Under the pieces are notes generated by a model. That model did not search any database and was not told where the DNA came from. It was given only the letters and a program-made list of their open reading frames with translations. Below, piece by piece: positions 42,170-42,248 of a DNA stretch of 42,248 nucleotides. Numbering within the stretch: the first letter of the stretch is position 1; each line of letters starts with the position of its first letter. This DNA is from CAYQTK01 sp964420375 (GTDB lineage Bacteria > RBG-13-61-14 > DATKZS01). The translations under genes and the position numbers were made by a program. Location of the stretch: NCBI GenBank assembly GCA_964420375.1, contig CAYQTK010000009.1:1-42248 (forward strand). Reading direction: 5' to 3'.

Positions 42170-42248
42170 AGTGCCTGTTTCGAAACTTTGTTTTAGGAGT
42201 GCGCCTGCCTGTGCGTTCCGCCTGCCTGTGCCGGACACGCCTGCCTGT
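42170..42248. repeat. Family A palindromic repeat, copy 4, cut by window end
   Basis: Shares the left flank and first units of 23803-23922 (AGTGCCTGTTTCGAAACT, then CGCCTGCCTGTGCGTTCCGC). Only the left half is present. No other gene is in 41738-42248. Confidence 0.75.

Noticed and set aside
1..42248. tRNA or rRNA genes, transposases, phage genes
   Set aside because: No supported candidate seen by eye; absence cannot be guaranteed without a dedicated search.

Overview
The window looks like a chromosomal segment of an uncultured Gram-negative bacterium. It is GC-rich. It carries exported lipoproteins with clear lipoboxes, a periplasmic-adaptor/FtsX-type permease/LolD-like ATPase export system, and several families of short dispersed palindromic repeats in almost every gene-poor gap. 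No rRNA, tRNA, phage or transposase gene was recognised. The taxon cannot be fixed from the sequence; a deltaproteobacterial-grade or candidate-phylum lineage would fit.

The standout is at 114-1282. A lipoprotein with a formylglycine-generating-enzyme/C-type-lectin-like fold ends in a variable repeat (864-986). A 123-bp template repeat (1160-1282) lies 173 bp downstream in the same orientation. Aligned by eye without gaps, the two differ at 22 positions. All 22 are adenines in the downstream copy, and none of its non-adenine positions differ. This is the signature of a diversity-generating retroelement (DGR). No reverse transcriptase or Avd gene is visible anywhere in the 42 kb, so the enzyme is upstream of the window, acts in trans, or is lost. 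A HicB/HicA toxin-antitoxin pair follows the template.

Region by region: 2.5-5.8 kb holds a small beta-rich protein divergent from an acyl-CoA ligase fused to an SCP2 domain, then an exported TPR protein. 6.2-11.1 kb is a MarR-led export operon (adaptor, two permeases, ATPase). 11.4-18.5 kb holds rsmD, an exported protein, a B12-type radical SAM enzyme, glycogen branching enzyme and an overlapping GH57 glucan enzyme; it converges on a secreted GH31 glucosidase (18.5-21.0 kb). 21.1-30.1 kb carries housekeeping and salvage genes: a NDUFA9-like SDR, a DUF362 protein, MTA phosphorylase, a lipid kinase, a penicillin-acylase-type lipoprotein, ThiD, a Cys-rich lipoprotein and a flavodoxin-like protein. 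30.5-31.6 kb holds a Tat-exported beta-propeller protein.

31.6-37.2 kb is repeat-rich and contains a 35-bp tandem array, a 1061-aa PilZ-like/HEAT protein and a DUF3592 membrane protein flanked by ~96-bp direct repeats. 37.2-39.3 kb has two exported or membrane unknowns and a complete transcription unit for an 18-residue Lys/Cys peptide (38074-38130). 39.3-41.7 kb has a DAHP synthase behind a long leader with an intrinsic terminator placed as an attenuator, then a glycosyltransferase that has lost its donor-binding domain and gained a cupin.

Three repeat families recur. Family A is CCTGCCTGTGCG-type palindromes (1031, 5981, 23803, 42170). Family B is GCGACT..AGTCGC elements (11141, 31873, 35662, 36949, 42118). 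Family C is at 2101, 31689 and 41915.
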